Assembly: GCF_964340395.1 (NCBI RefSeq)
Contig: NC_135565.1
Coordinates: forward strand, 245,001 to 309,000
DNA length: 64,000 nucleotides
DNA from: Glandiceps talaboti
Lineage: Eukaryota; Hemichordata; Enteropneusta; Spengelidae
Direction of reading: 5' to 3'
The notes below the pieces were generated by a model. It saw only the letters and a program-made list of their open reading frames with translations, ran no database searches and had not been told where the DNA came from. The position numbers and the translations under genes were made by a program. Of this stretch, positions 36,772-48,304 are shown one piece after another. Each line of letters begins with the position of its first letter. Position 1 is the stretch's first letter.

Positions 36772-39333
36772 CAGTCATCCCACTAATTTCCCCGGACAGC
36801 AAACTACCGATGTTGCCAGCTAATTAGTGTGCAATATTGAGAGTTCGATCGACAATTACTGAGCCACATGTTTATATTGTAACTGATGTTGTGGTGTACT
36901 TAGGCCTTTCTTGTTTATTAGAACAGTGGTGTGTAGCACCACGCGGGTGAAGTCATAAAACTTTGTCCGGAAGAAACCATTTCATGTACTGGTTATAAGT
37001 TGGCATAAACATATTTGTATTTATATACTCAACTTTACTATCACACTTTGGTAAGCTTGATAATCTTTATTCAGAACCACCATTGTATAAAAAAAAAACC
37101 ATTGAAGTCGGCAATGAATCATAAATATTGTTATTATGAATGATGTACCACACCGCATCATCCCTTCAATGAATCGGCCTTCCATGTAACGTTTACATGG
37201 TTCACTCAAACTATGACTTGTACTAACTGCAATAACTGTAGCGTGTACTGTGATTTTGGGGTTCTTTCCTCTGTTTTTGTACCTTTTTCCCTTCCGATGT
37301 TTGACTGGAAGCAATCGCTACAATTTCTCCAACGGTAATGCAAATGGCCGAGGCCATACTGAAAACATGAGTGAGATGTCAGCGTACTACCTGTTTCAAA
37401 ATGTTGCTACTTTTGGGTTTTCCTCACCGTCGAATTGCAGAGCCAAACTTATGCGAAATATTAGGAGAACGAGAGGTTAATTTGCTATTTCAACCACCGT
37501 ATTGCCCAAAAGTTAACACGTGTGAGATATGTTTTCGTTATCTGAAAAGATACCTTATGTTAGAGCACACGATGTCTTCACCACTGTATTTACGGAAACT
37601 GCTATCAAAGAAGTTGTTGCCAAGATAGCACTGTAATTTGCGTAAATATTCTCTTCAGATTTTGTGGATTTCCTTTGTATTGACTCTCGATTATAAGTTT
37701 TAACGGTACATTTACGCCGACATGCGAGCATCACAGCCATAAAAGTTCAAACGCTGTGAGCATTGGAGGTACATGTATCTGTGAATATATGGTTTGTGTA
37801 AAAGTTGCTATTGATGTCTACGTTTTAGGTACTTGTCCTCGGGTTTTAATTTTACAATATTTCCATCTTGAAGTTTTTCACTGAGACTGAATGTGAATGT
37901 ACTCGGAAAAGTAATGGGGTGACTGGGAGAACCCGTCCTGTTTTACATGTGCAAGTCAGATGGCGTCACGTAATTAATCTGCAAATAAATGCAGCTAGTT
38001 CTCAACATCACGTAATTACGTACAATTAGTGTTCGGTAGGACTTTTTTTTCATTTGGTTTACTGAAATATTTCATAGCAGACGACTGATGTGCGAAGTGA
38101 AATTGATAACATATATTGGGTCATTTCACCAGTGCCGTAAGTGTTTGGAAGTTGAGTATTGCGTGAATCATTTTTTAATTTTTTACCAGTGAATGTTTAT
38201 ACCACACTAATTCCTCTGAAGATTGTTCAGTTCAAATAAATTAAAGTAAAGACGATACAAAATTTGATACATACTGATATTGTTACATGTACAGTAACAG
38301 ACATGCACACAGTGTACAGATCACATCCGGAAGTGCAAATTTGTCGCCATAACAACGAAAGGCCTAGTGTGGGAAGTATTTCGGAAGGCAGAATTTGCCT
38401 GCTGTCTCGTTGCGATATTATTTTCTTATTAATATTAGCGGGTTGTTCACCATTTCCATCACTCCTACCTGGCTTACTAGCCAGAGAAAAGAAATTAGTT
38501 ATTTGCCGTTTACTCCCGGGGTTTACTCATACTGAAACCGGCGGTGGTTCTCTGCTGTGTAGGCTATCTGCTGTACTATGTCGACATGTCAAACTATCAT
38601 TATTTGAGAAGAGACGTTGAATGTCAGGGGCAAACAGGAGTAGAGAATGAAATTTAAAAACCAGAAAATGGCAAAATTATGTCGAAATCAAAGGCTTGCC
38701 GACAGTCATGTACAAGAAGAATGGTCCTATCAAATTTGTGTACACTGCTCATGTGAACGGTTGTCCATTGCTGTCTAATGGAAGTGTCAATCAAAATTAA
38801 TGTCAACAACATTGTCTATCTGTATGCTTTGATACATTCGGAGCCAGAGTACATCAGTCCTGACAATGTCAATCAGGATATTTAGTCTATAATGCGACGT
38901 ATAAATTATGTGTACTTGCAAGTGTCACCGTCAAAATGAGTTGGTAAAAAATTGCCGGCAATTTCTTAGGCAGGTTACTTTGTGAATAGCGTTTCAAGAA
39001 AACGCATGCATACATCTATTTTTTATACGGTGATACGGTGACCTAGGATATTTCTATACACATCTCAAACACTTTGTTGTTCTTATACCCATGACACAGC
39101 AAGCAGTCACCCCCTTCAGAAAGTATATGTACTTGAAATTTGTTGCGCAATTTGTAATTGTGTAAACATTGTAACATAAATACGGAAATGAGTTTCTGCT
39201 GAGTTGGCATTCAGCAACATCAGTTACAAAATAAACATGTGTCTCGGTAATTGTCAAGTGAACTCTCAATATTGCTCACTAATTAGCTGGCAACATCGTT
39301 AAGTTGCTGTCCGGGAAATTAGTGTGATGACTG
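36772..39333 (+). mobile_element. Tc1/mariner-like transposon with about 120-bp inverted repeats
   Basis: Left terminus CAGTCATCCCACTAATTTCC, right terminus the inverse, ending GTGTGATGACTG, each flanked by TA (36770-36771 and 39334-39335). TA target duplication and CAGT-type termini are hallmarks of Tc1/mariner. An open stretch at about 37460-37628 reads LLFQPPYCPKVNTCEICFRY: the PPYxPxxNxxE block holds the third acidic residue of the DDE_3 (IS630/Tc1) catalytic triad. The rest of the transposase is broken by frameshifts and stops, so it is inactive. The copy at 20150-21275 preserves its right half. Confidence 0.85.
37440..37628 (+). pseudogene. DDE_3 transposase remnant (C-terminal part)
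   Basis: About 60 residues including LFQPPYCPKVNTCE, ending at the TAG near 37627. The glutamate of NTCE corresponds to the last catalytic residue of IS630/Tc1-like transposases, where NPIE or NTCE are usual. Upstream aspartates cannot be found in one frame. Orientation agrees with the inverted repeats of the enclosing element. Confidence 0.65.
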
Positions 39334-39335
39334 TA

Positions 39336-39894
39336 AACAAAATCACTTCCTGTTGGCTGCAGAAGTCGCCATTCGAATCAAGGTTATCAATCGTCACAGA
39401 GCATAGTACAACATGTCCCTCGCTAATAGTAATACACCCATGGTCCACAACAGTGAAAGAGGTAACAACTGGTGTGACTGAATTCAGAATTTGTACGAAT
39501 AGAAAACACATGAATTCACGTTGGTCGACATGTCGATGTCGAGCAAGTTGCATGGTTGTGGAAAGTTAAACTGGGCATCACGACGACCAGTGAAATTGTT
39601 AACATGCATGAGAAGACGTCTTCACTTATTTCTCGAACACATGAACGTATACAGCAATAAAAAACACAAGGCAGTCTCTACAACGTCAGCCATGTTGTTT
39701 ACATGCATTTACGCCTGTGGATAATGGTGTCAAATTCCATGTGTGAACACATACAGCTGATCCCCTCTGTTTACTAATCGTTCTCACCAATTTACGCCGA
39801 AGAAAAAAAAACACGATAAAAGCAATATGAACATGCCTTAAGCCACTTTCAGCACACTATGGACTTACCTTTCTTACAATAACATAATGCATGG
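39336..39894. other. Right flank of the Tc1-like element, no gene assigned
   Basis: Contains open frames on both strands of 60 to 85 codons with no recognisable domain. On the minus strand an ATG near 39690 in ACAACATGGCTG has a good context but is stopped after about 24 codons. Possibly part of an older DNA transposon. Confidence 0.35.
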
Positions 39895-40440
39895 CTCTTG
39901 TATTAGTACCCTAGGGTATTAGAAAATGAAAAGTGCCCACTGTATGCAAATCTTGTAATAGTAGTAGTACCCTAGAGTATTACAAAAATGAATAGTGGCC
40001 ACTGTATGCAAATCCTGTGATAGTACTAGTACCCTAGGGTATTAGAAAATGAATAGTGCCCACTGTATGCAAATCCTGTAATAGTACTAGTACCCTAGGG
40101 TACTAGAAAATGAAAAGTGCCCACTGTATGCAAATCTTGTAATAGGACTAGTACCCTAGGGTATTAGAAAATGAAAAGTGCCCACTGTATGCAAATCTTG
40201 TAATAGGACTAGTACCCTAGGGTATTAGAAAATGAATAGTGTCCACTGTATGCAAATCTTGTAATAGTACTAGTACCCTAGGGTATTATAAAATGAATCG
40301 TGCCCACTCATATGCAAATCTTGTAACAGTACTAGTACCCTTGGGTACTAGAAAATGAATAGTGCCCACTGTATGCAAATCTTGTAATAGGACTAGTACC
40401 CTTGGGTACTAGAAAATGAATAGTGCCCACTGCAAATATC
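39895..40440. repeat. 61-bp tandem repeat, 9 copies, each with an ATGCAAAT octamer
   Basis: Unit: TAGTACTAGTACCCTAGGGT, ATTAGAAAATGAATAGTGCC, CACTGTATGCAAATCTTGTA. Period 61. Eight of nine units have a perfect ATGCAAAT (POU/octamer) word; the last reads CTGCAAAT. It ends about 130 bases from exon d. Confidence 0.93.
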
Positions 40441-40570
40441 TACTGAAAACAAGTTCATACCATGCCATGTGACTTGAGTTTAAGCCAATCACTGAAGGAA
40501 GTAAGGAAGATGTGTTATAAGTTATAGTCAAAGGACTTATAATTACTAAATACTTTCAAACTTGCATTAC

Positions 40571-40674
40571 CTGTTTGCCACCAATGGTCTAATACTGGTA
40601 CATTTAATGCACTTTTAGCCCAATCCATTGTTTCACGGTCACAGTGTTCACCAGCTACAAACAAAGCCCTAAAT
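40571..40674 (-). CDS. ACSS3: ACSS3 exon d with the WWQT part of motif A5
   Basis: A 104-base exon: one base completes the split arginine, then 34 codons, then one base. It reads FRALFVAGEHCDRETMDWAK and then SALNVPVLDHWWQT. FVAGExCD and LDHWWQT are diagnostic of ACSS3; the WWQTE that spans the splice junction is ANL motif A5, which contacts the adenylate. Acceptor TTTTACAG, donor ACAG|GTAATG. The following intron (28972-40570, 11.6 kb) carries the Tc1-like element and the large 31-bp array. Confidence 0.95.
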
Positions 40675-41084
40675 CTGTAAAACAACAAAATGTAATATAC
40701 CTTAAACTTCAGCAGTCAGCAGTTACATAGTGTATTCTTGGTAAAATGTAAAGTTGTCTTATCTGTAACTTAATCACTCTCATAAATGGTTTTAGGAACT
40801 GCGTAAAAATACAAGTCATAGACTATTTGCATATATGTGTCCCTGAACAGCTGAGAAAGAAAACAAGATATATAATGTTACCATGACAATCTACAATAAT
40901 TGTTCTATAACAAGCATGGCAAACCCTTTTGAGATTTCTTAGTACTTGTAATATAAAATCACATTATATTTATACTTGTCAATGAGTCAAATGACTCTTG
41001 TTGACATCTCCAATTATACATTCTAATTTCTAAATGACTAAGAACTTACAACAATGTCATACAAACTGATATGCAAGGCACAGC
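40675..41084. other. Unique intronic sequence upstream of exon d
   Basis: AT-rich, no exon or repeat seen. It should contain the branch point of the exon d acceptor (for example the CTTAATC or CTTAAAC words on the minus strand), which cannot be fixed by eye. Confidence 0.55.
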
Positions 41085-43800
41085 CTACCAATCACAAACT
41101 AATACTCTGACTCTTACACGTTGGGTGGCACAGTAGCCAATCACAAACTAATGCTTTGACTCTTACACTTTGGGTGGAACAGTAGCCAATCTCAAACTAA
41201 TGCTTTGACTCTTACACTTTGGGTGGCACATTAGCCAATCTCAAACTAATGCTTTGACTCTTACACTTTGGGTGGCACAGTAGCCAATCACAAACTAATG
41301 CTTTGACTCTTACACTTTGGGTGGCACAGTAGCCAATCACAAACTAATGCTTTGACTCTTACACTTTGGGTAGCACAGTAGCCAATCACAAACTAATGCT
41401 TTGACTCTTACACTTTGGGTGGCACAGTAGCCAATCACAAACTAATGATTTGACTCTTACACTTTGGGTCGCACAGTAGCCAATCACAGACTAATGCTTT
41501 GACTTACACTTTGGGTGGCACAGTAAGTAGCCAATCACAAACTAATGCTTTGACTCTTACACTTTGGGTGGCACATTAGCCAATCACAAACTAATGCTTT
41601 GACTTACACTTTGGGTGGCACAGTAAGTAGCCAATCTCAAACTAATGCTTTGACTCTTACACTTTGGGTGGCACAGTAGCCAATCACAAACTAATGCTTT
41701 GACTCTTACACTTTGGGTGGCACAGTAGCCAATCACAAACTAATGCTTTGACTCTTACACTTTGGGTAGCACAGTATCCAATCACAAACTAATGCTTTGA
41801 CTCTTACACTTTGGGTAGCACAGTAGCCAATCACAAACTAATGATTTGACTCTTACACTTTGGGTGGCACATTAGCCAATCTCAAACTAATGCTTTTACT
41901 CTTACACTTTGGGTGGCACAGTAGCCAATCACAAACTAATGCTTTGACTCTTACACTTTGGGTGGCACAGTAGCCAATCACAAACTAATGATTTGACTCT
42001 TACACTTTGGGTGGCACATTAGCCAATCACAAACTAATGTTTTGACTCTTACACTTTGGGTGGCACAGTAGCCAATCACAAACTAATGCTTTGACTCTTA
42101 CACTTTGGGTGGCACATTAGCCAATCACAAACTAATGCTTTGACTCTTACACTGTGGGTGGCACATTAGCCAATCTCAAACTAATGCTTTGACTCTTACA
42201 CTTTGGGTGGCACATTAGCCAATCACAAACTAATGCTTTGACTCTTACACTTTGGGTGGCACATTAGCCAATCACAAACTAATGCTTTGACTCTTACACT
42301 TTGGGTGGCACATTAGCCAATCACAAACTAATGCTTTGACTCTTACACTTTGGGTGGCACAGTAGCCAATCACAAACTAATGCTTTGACTCTTGCACTTT
42401 GGGTAGCACAGTAGCCAATCACAAACTAATGCTTTGACTCTTACACTTTGGGTGGCACAGTAGCCAATCACAAACTAATGCTTTGACTCTTACACTTTGG
42501 GTGGCACAGTAGCCATGAATCTCAAACTAATGCTTTGACTCTTACACTTTGGGTAGCACAGTAGCCAATCACAAACTAATGCTTTGACTCTTACACTTTG
42601 GGTGGCACAGTAGCCAATCACAAACTAATGCTTTGACTCTTACACTTTGGGTGGCACAGTAGCCAATCACAAACTAATGCTTTGACTCTTACACTTTGGG
42701 TGGCACATTAGCCAATCACAAACTAATGCTTTGACTCTTACACTTTGGGTGGCACATTAGCCAATCTCAAACTAATGCTTTGACTCTTACACTTTGGGTG
42801 GCACATTAGCCAATCACAAACTAATGATTTGACTCTTACACTTTGGGTGGCACATTAGCCAATCACAAACTAATGCTTTGACTCTTACACTTTGGGTGGC
42901 ACAGTAGCCAATCACAAACTAATGATTTGACTCTTACACTTTGGGTGGCACAGTAGCCAATCACAAACTAATGCTTTGACTCTTGCACTTTGGGTAGCAC
43001 AGTAGCCAATCACAAACTAATGCTTTGACTCTTACACTTTGGGTGGCACAGTAGCCAATCACAAACTAATGCTTTGACTCTTACACTTTGGGTAGCACAG
43101 TAGCCAATCACAAACTAATGCTTTCACTCTTACACTATGGGTGGAACATTAGCCAATCTCAAACTAATGCTTTGACTCTTACACTTTGGGTGGCACAGTA
43201 GCCAATCACAAACTAATGCTTTGACTCTTACACTTTGGGTGGCACAGTAGCCAATCACAAACTAATGCTTTGACTCTTACACTTTGGGTGGCACAGTAGC
43301 CAATCACAAACTAATGCTTTGACTCTTACACTTTGGGTGGCACAGTAGCCATGAATCTCAAACTAATGCTTTGACTCTTACACTTTGGGTGGCACAGTAG
43401 CCAATCACAAACTAATGCTTTGACTCTTACACTTTGGGTGGCACAGTAGCCATGAATCTCAAACTAATGCTTTGACTCTTACACTTTGGGTGGCACAGTA
43501 GCCATGAATCTCAAACTAATGCTTTGACTCTTGCACTTTGGGTGGCACAGTAGCCATGAATCTCAAACTAATGCTTTGACTCTTACACTTTGGGTAGCAC
43601 AGTAGCCAATCACAAACTAATGCTTTGACTCTTACACTTTGGGTGGCACAGTAGCCAATCACAAACTAATGCTTTGACTCTTACACTTTGGGTAGCACAG
43701 TAGCCAATCACAAACTAATGCTTTGACTCTTACACTTTGGGTAGCACAGTAGCCAATCACAAACTAATGCTTTGACTCTTACACTTTGGGTGGCACAAAA
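41085..43800. repeat. 49-bp minisatellite, about 55 copies, each with a CCAAT box
   Basis: Unit: CTAATGCTTTGACTCTTACA, CTTTGGGTGGCACAGTAGCC, AATCACAAA. Period 49, measured directly. Most units carry AGCCAATCAC, which fits the NF-Y consensus RRCCAATSR. Variants: GGTAGC, CATTAG, and units with a 3-base insertion (AGCCATGAATCTC) at 42514, 43350, 43450, 43501 and 43553. It fills almost all of the intron between exons c and d. Confidence 0.97.
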
Positions 43801-43908
43801 CCAATTCCATAGTTAGCATTGTCATGATATACACCATACTTCCATATTTTTGTTCAAATGTGTTCAACTTTGCTTTCATGTGAGATTGCATTGGTACAAA
43901 ATACATAC

Positions 43909-44060
43909 CTTTCTAAATCATATTTTCTGACAACTTGACCGTCTGGATCTTCACGTCTAATGGCCCGTAATGCAGTAGGTGCAGTAAATAAACCTACAAC
44001 ACCATGCTCTTTGATAACCCTCCAGAAAACACCACAATCAGGCGTGCCTACAGGTTTGCC
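43909..44060 (-). CDS. ACSS3: ACSS3 exon c
   Basis: A 152-base exon of 50 codons plus two bases (phase 2 donor). It opens GKPVGTPDCGVFWRVIKEHG and continues with VVGLFTAPTALRAIRREDP. The FTAPTAxRAIRxxDP block is characteristic of short-chain acyl-CoA synthetases, and GKPVGTPD is closer to ACSS3 than to ACSS1 or ACSS2. Acceptor ATCCAG, donor AAAG|GTATGT, which is strong. The AG left over pairs with the first A of the next exon to make an arginine codon. It sits between the 49-bp array (41085-43800, about 110 bases away) and the 23-bp array (44145-45155, about 85 bases away), so almost no unique intron remains on either side. Confidence 0.95.
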
Positions 44061-44105
44061 CTGGATTGATACAAACCAAACAACTACAACATTATACCCC
44101 ATCTA

Positions 44106-44142
44106 CAATTAGGATGTCCTACCTCGGGTTGTCCCGAGTCCT
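44106..44142. other. Short perfect hairpin next to the 23-bp array
   Basis: CTCGGGTTGTCCCGAG: 6-bp arms with a 4-base loop, at about 44122-44137, in the short unique spacer between exon c acceptor and the array. Function unknown. Confidence 0.6.
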
Positions 44143-44144
44143 AC

Positions 44145-45155
44145 CTGACATAGGTAAGGTTTGTGTATTTACATAGGTAAGGTTTGTGTCTTTACATAGG
44201 TAAGGTTTGTGTCCTTACATAGGTAAGGTTTGTGTCTTTACATAGGTAAGGTTTGTGTCTTTACATAGGTAAGGTTTGTGTATTTACATAGGTAAGGTTT
44301 GTGTCTTTACATACGTAAGGTTTGTGTCTTTACATAGGTAAGGTTTGTGTCTTTATATAGGTAAGGTTTGTGTATTTACATAGGTAAGGTTTGTGTCTTT
44401 ACATAGGCAAGGTTTGTGTATTTACATAGGTAAGGTTTGTGTATTTACATAGGTAAGGTTTGTGTCTTTACATAGGTAAGGTTTGTGTCTTTACATAGGT
44501 AAGGTTTGTGTCTTTATATACGTAAGGTTTGTGTCTTTACATAGGTAAGGTTTGTGTCTTTACATAGGCAAGGTTTGTGTATTTACATAGGTAAGGTTTG
44601 TGTATTTACATAGGTAAGGTTTGTGTCTTTACATAGGTAAGGTTTGTGTATTTACATAGGTAAGGTTTGTGTCTTTACATAGGTAAGGTTTGTGTCTTTA
44701 CATAGGTAAGGTTTGTGTATTTACATAGGTAAGGTTTGTATATTTACATAGGTAAGGTTTGTGTATTTACATAGGTAAGGTTTGTGTCCTTACATAGGTA
44801 AGGTTTGTGTCTTTACATAGGTAAGGTTTGTGTATTTACATAGGTAAGGTTTGTGTCTTTACATAGGTAAGGTTTGTGTATTTACATAGGTAAGGTTTGT
44901 GTCCTTACATAGGTAAGGTTTGTGTCTTTACATAGGCAAGGTTTGTGTCTTTACATAGGTAAAGTTTGTGTATTTACATAGGTAAGGTTTGTGTCTTTAC
45001 ATAGGTAAGGTTTGTGTATTTACATAGGTAAGGTTTGTGTCTTTACATAGGTAAGGTTTGTGTCTTTACATAGGTAAGGTTTGTGTATTTACATAGGTAA
45101 GGTTTGTGTCTTTACATAGGCAAGGTTTGTGTCTTTACATAGGTAAGGTTTGTGG
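44145..45155. repeat. 23-bp minisatellite, about 43 copies
   Basis: Unit GTAAGGTTTGTGTCTTTACA plus TAG, period 23. The main alternates are GTATTT/GTCTTT/GTCCTT. Each plus-strand unit has TAG|GTAAGG, a donor-like word, but this is antisense to ACSS3. Confidence 0.96.
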
Positions 45156-45394
45156 TACATAGGTGTAGATATCATGAGATTCCTCCTGAACCTATCCAAA
45201 CTTGCTCGTGAGAAATTTTGTTTTTTACATTAAGGACAGACAAGAAACCATTATTATCATCTGAAACAATGGAATTATAATAGCAAGTTAGAAGAAAACT
45301 TAAAATCTGTCATCTACATGTATCAGTGCTACAACAGGATTGAGGTCAATAGGCTTTCAGGACAGAATGAGTCCACACAGCATATAAGACAAAG

Positions 45395-47300
45395 CCAGGA
45401 GGCATTCAGGACAGGTTCATTGGGTCAGAAGGGTTTCTGGACAGGTTCATTGGGTCAGGAGGGTTCCTGGACAGGTTCATTGGGTCAGAAGGGTTTCAGG
45501 ACAGGTTCATTGGGTCAGAAGGGTTTCTGGACAGGTTCATTGGGTCAGAAGGGTTTCTGGACAGGTTCATTGGGTCAGGAGGGTTTCAAGACAGGTTCAT
45601 TGGGACAGAAGGGTTTCAAGACAGGTTCATTGGGTCAGGAGGGTTTCTGGATAGGTTCATTGGGGCAGGAGGCATTCAGGACAGGTTCATTGGGTCAGGA
45701 GGGTTTCAGGACAGGTTCATTAGGTCAGGAGGCATTCAGGACAGGTTCATTGGGGCAGGAGGGTTTCAAGACAGGTTCATTGGGTCAAAAGGGTTTCAGG
45801 ACAGGTTCATTGGGTCAGGAGGGTTTCAGGACAGGTTCATTGGGTCAGGAGGGTTTCAGGACAGGTTCATTGGGTCAGGAGGGTTTCAAGACAGGTTCAT
45901 TGGGTCAGGAGGCATTCAGGACAGGTTCATTGGGTCAGGAGGGTTTCAGGACAGGTTCATTGGGTCAGAAGGGTTTCAGGACAGGTTCATTGGGTCAGGA
46001 GGGTTTCAAGACAGGTTCATTGGGTCAGGAGGCATTCAGGACAGGTTCATTGGGTCAGGAGGGTTTCAAGACAGGTTCATTGGGTCAGGGGGGTTTCAAG
46101 ACAGGTTCATTGGGTCAGGGGGGTTTCAAGACAGGTTCATTGGGGCAGGAGGGTTTCAAGACAGGTTCATTGGGTCAGAAGGGTTTCAAGACAGGTTCAT
46201 TGGGTCAGGAGGGTTTCAGGACAGGTTCATTGGGTCAGAAGGGTTTCTGGACAGGTTCATTGGGTCAGGAGGGTTCCTGGACAGGTTCATTGGGTCAGAA
46301 GGGTTTCAGGACAGGTTCATTGGGTCAGAAGGGTTTCTGGACAGGTTCATTGGGTCAGAAGGGTTTCAAGACAGGTTCATTGGGACAGAAGGGTTTCAAG
46401 ACAGGTTCATTGGGTCAGGAGGGTTTCTGGATAGGTTCATTGGGGCAGGAGGCATTCAGGACAGGTTCATTGGGTCAGGAGGGTTTCAGGACAGGTTCAT
46501 TAGGTCAGGAGGCATTCAGGACAGCTTCATTGGGGCAGGAGGGTTTCAAGACAGGTTCATTGGGTCAAAAGGGTTTCAGGACAGGTTCATTGGGTCAGGA
46601 GGGTTTCAGGACAGGTTCATTGGGTCAGGAGGGTTTCAGGACAGGTTCATTGGGTCAGGAGGGTTTCAAGACAGGTTCATTGGGTCAGGAGGCATTCAGG
46701 ACAGGTTCATTGGGTCAGGAGGGTTTCAGGACAGGTTCATTGGGTCAGAAGGGTTTCAGGACAGGTTCATTGGGTCAGGAGGGTTTCAAGACAGGTTCAT
46801 TGGGTCAGGAGGCATTCAGGACAGGTTCATTGGGTCAGGAGGGTTTCAAGACAGGTTCATTGGGTCAGGGGGGTTTCAAGACAGGTTCATTGGGTCAGGG
46901 GGGTTTCAAGACAGGTTCATTGGGGCAGGAGGGTTACAAGACAGGTTCATTGGGTCAGAAGGGTTTCAAGACAGGTTCATTGGGTCAGGAGGGTTTCAGG
47001 ACAGGTTCATTGGGTCAGAAGGGTTTCAGGATAGGTTCATTGGGTCAGGAGGGTTTCAGGACAGGTTCATTGGGTCAGAAGGGTTTCAGGACAGGTTCAT
47101 TGGGTCAGGAGGGTTTCAGGACAGGTTCATTGGGTCAGAAGGGTTTTAGGACAGGTTCATTGGGTCAGGAGGGTTTCAGGACAGGTTCATTGGGTCAGGA
47201 GGGTTTCAAGACAGGTTCATTGGGTCAGGAGGGTTTCTGGACAGGTTCATTGGGGCAGGAGGGTTTCAGGACAGGTTCATTAGGTCAGAAGGGTTTCGTT
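45395..47300. repeat. 30-bp minisatellite, about 63 copies, with a 780-bp segmental duplication
   Basis: Unit: TTCATTGGGTCAGGAGGGTT plus TCAGGACAGG. It reads as a 10-residue repeat (TGSLGQEGFR) for about 650 residues since 30 is a multiple of three. Not taken as coding: antisense to and inside an ACSS3 intron; differences (AGG/AAG/TGG, GAG/AAG/GGG, GGT/GCA) change residues freely. Blocks at 45601-46230 and 46381-47010 match unit for unit, including rare variants, so about 26 units were copied together. Confidence 0.96.
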
Positions 47301-47584
47301 CAAGGAAACCATTACTTGTGTTATGATTAAACACAATGCCGCTGGATATAGTTGGGGATGAGTAGCCTTCCATACCTTCCATTTTTACGGGAATATTGAT
47401 AAATTATCCTTTTCTGGAAAATGATGTGCTATCGCTGACTATGTTGTAAAAACTCATAAAGGAAACCATTGTAAACACACTTTACCATGTACCAATCTTA
47501 CAATGTATGTATTTATTATCTTGTCAAGCATCGTGTACTTTCAGAATGTTTCTATTCCACTTTCAACAAGTACTGTTTGATAGA
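47301..47584. other. Unique intronic sequence
   Basis: No gene or repeat recognised between the 30-bp array and the irregular repeats near exon b. Confidence 0.55.
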
Positions 47585-48000
47585 AGTGACTGTCACAGTA
47601 CTATAGATACATTCAGGCCATGTTGATTGTTACCATAGTGACAATTCTATAGATACATTCAGACTATGTTGATAGTTACTATAGATACAGACTATGCTGA
47701 CTGTTACCATGGAGAGTCAGACTATGTTGATTGTTACCATAATGACAATTCTTTAGTCAGAGTATATTGATTGTTACCATAGATACAGTCAGACCATATA
47801 GATTGTTACCATAGTGACAATTCTATAAAGTCTGACTATGTTCATTGTCACCATAAATACAGCCTGTTGATTGTTACCATAGCTAGACTATTTTGATTAT
47901 TACCATAGTGACAGTACTATAGATACAGGCACACTATGTTGACTGTTACCATAGATACAGAATGTTGATTGTTACCATAGTGAAAATTCTATAGATAAGT
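47585..48000. repeat. Irregular repeats of TTGATTGTTACCATAG
   Basis: About ten diverged copies of TATGTTGATTGTTACCATAG alternating with GTGACAATTCTATAGATACA. Spacing is irregular (about 35 to 60 bases), so this is an old or decaying array. It abuts exon b. Confidence 0.75.
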
Positions 48001-48010
48001 GTTACCATAC

Positions 48011-48106
48011 CTCAAAAATAACTGATGTGTTACCATGCAACAAAGGAGCATAACAGATATACGAATGACCAACGACCCAGCCTAAGTCTGATGCTGCCCA
48101 CCATAC
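48011..48106 (-). CDS. ACSS3: ACSS3 exon b
   Basis: A 96-base exon of exactly 32 codons, phase 0 at both ends. It reads VWWAASDLGWVVGHSYICYA followed by PLLHGNTSVIFE. VWWAASDxGWVxGHSY is a signature of acetyl-CoA and propionyl-CoA synthetases and lines the acyl and CoA pockets in the family. Acceptor TTTTGTTAG, donor GAG|GTATGG. Irregular repeats around TTGATTGTTACCATAG lie immediately on its 3' side (47585-48000), and a 31/32-bp array lies 200 bases on its 5' side. It is fully open with no substitution that would suggest decay. Confidence 0.93.
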
Positions 48107-48304
48107 CTAACAAAATAAACAGACATAGTTTATAGGGATATCGATAGGATTTGCAGTTGTGAGATAGTTTATATGTAATGTAGTGTAGTTTTTATGTGTT
48201 GAACAGCGTTGTATAGTGTAGTTTAGTGTTGCATTATGTTAGTGTAGATTAATTATATGCAGATAAATAATCATAAAATACATGTCTGTTAATTTCCATC
48301 AGGC
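48107..48304. other. Short unique segment upstream of exon b
   Basis: Acceptor of exon b, then AT-rich sequence with scattered TAGTGTAGTTT words (48180-48245) that look like a nascent or decayed short repeat. Confidence 0.5.

Noticed and set aside
45318-47330. Open frame of 670 codons in the 30-bp array (TGSLGQEGFR repeats) as a collagen-like or structural protein
   Set aside because: Same reasoning: period of 30 bases, no signal peptide, free residue-changing variation, and antisense position between exons b and c.
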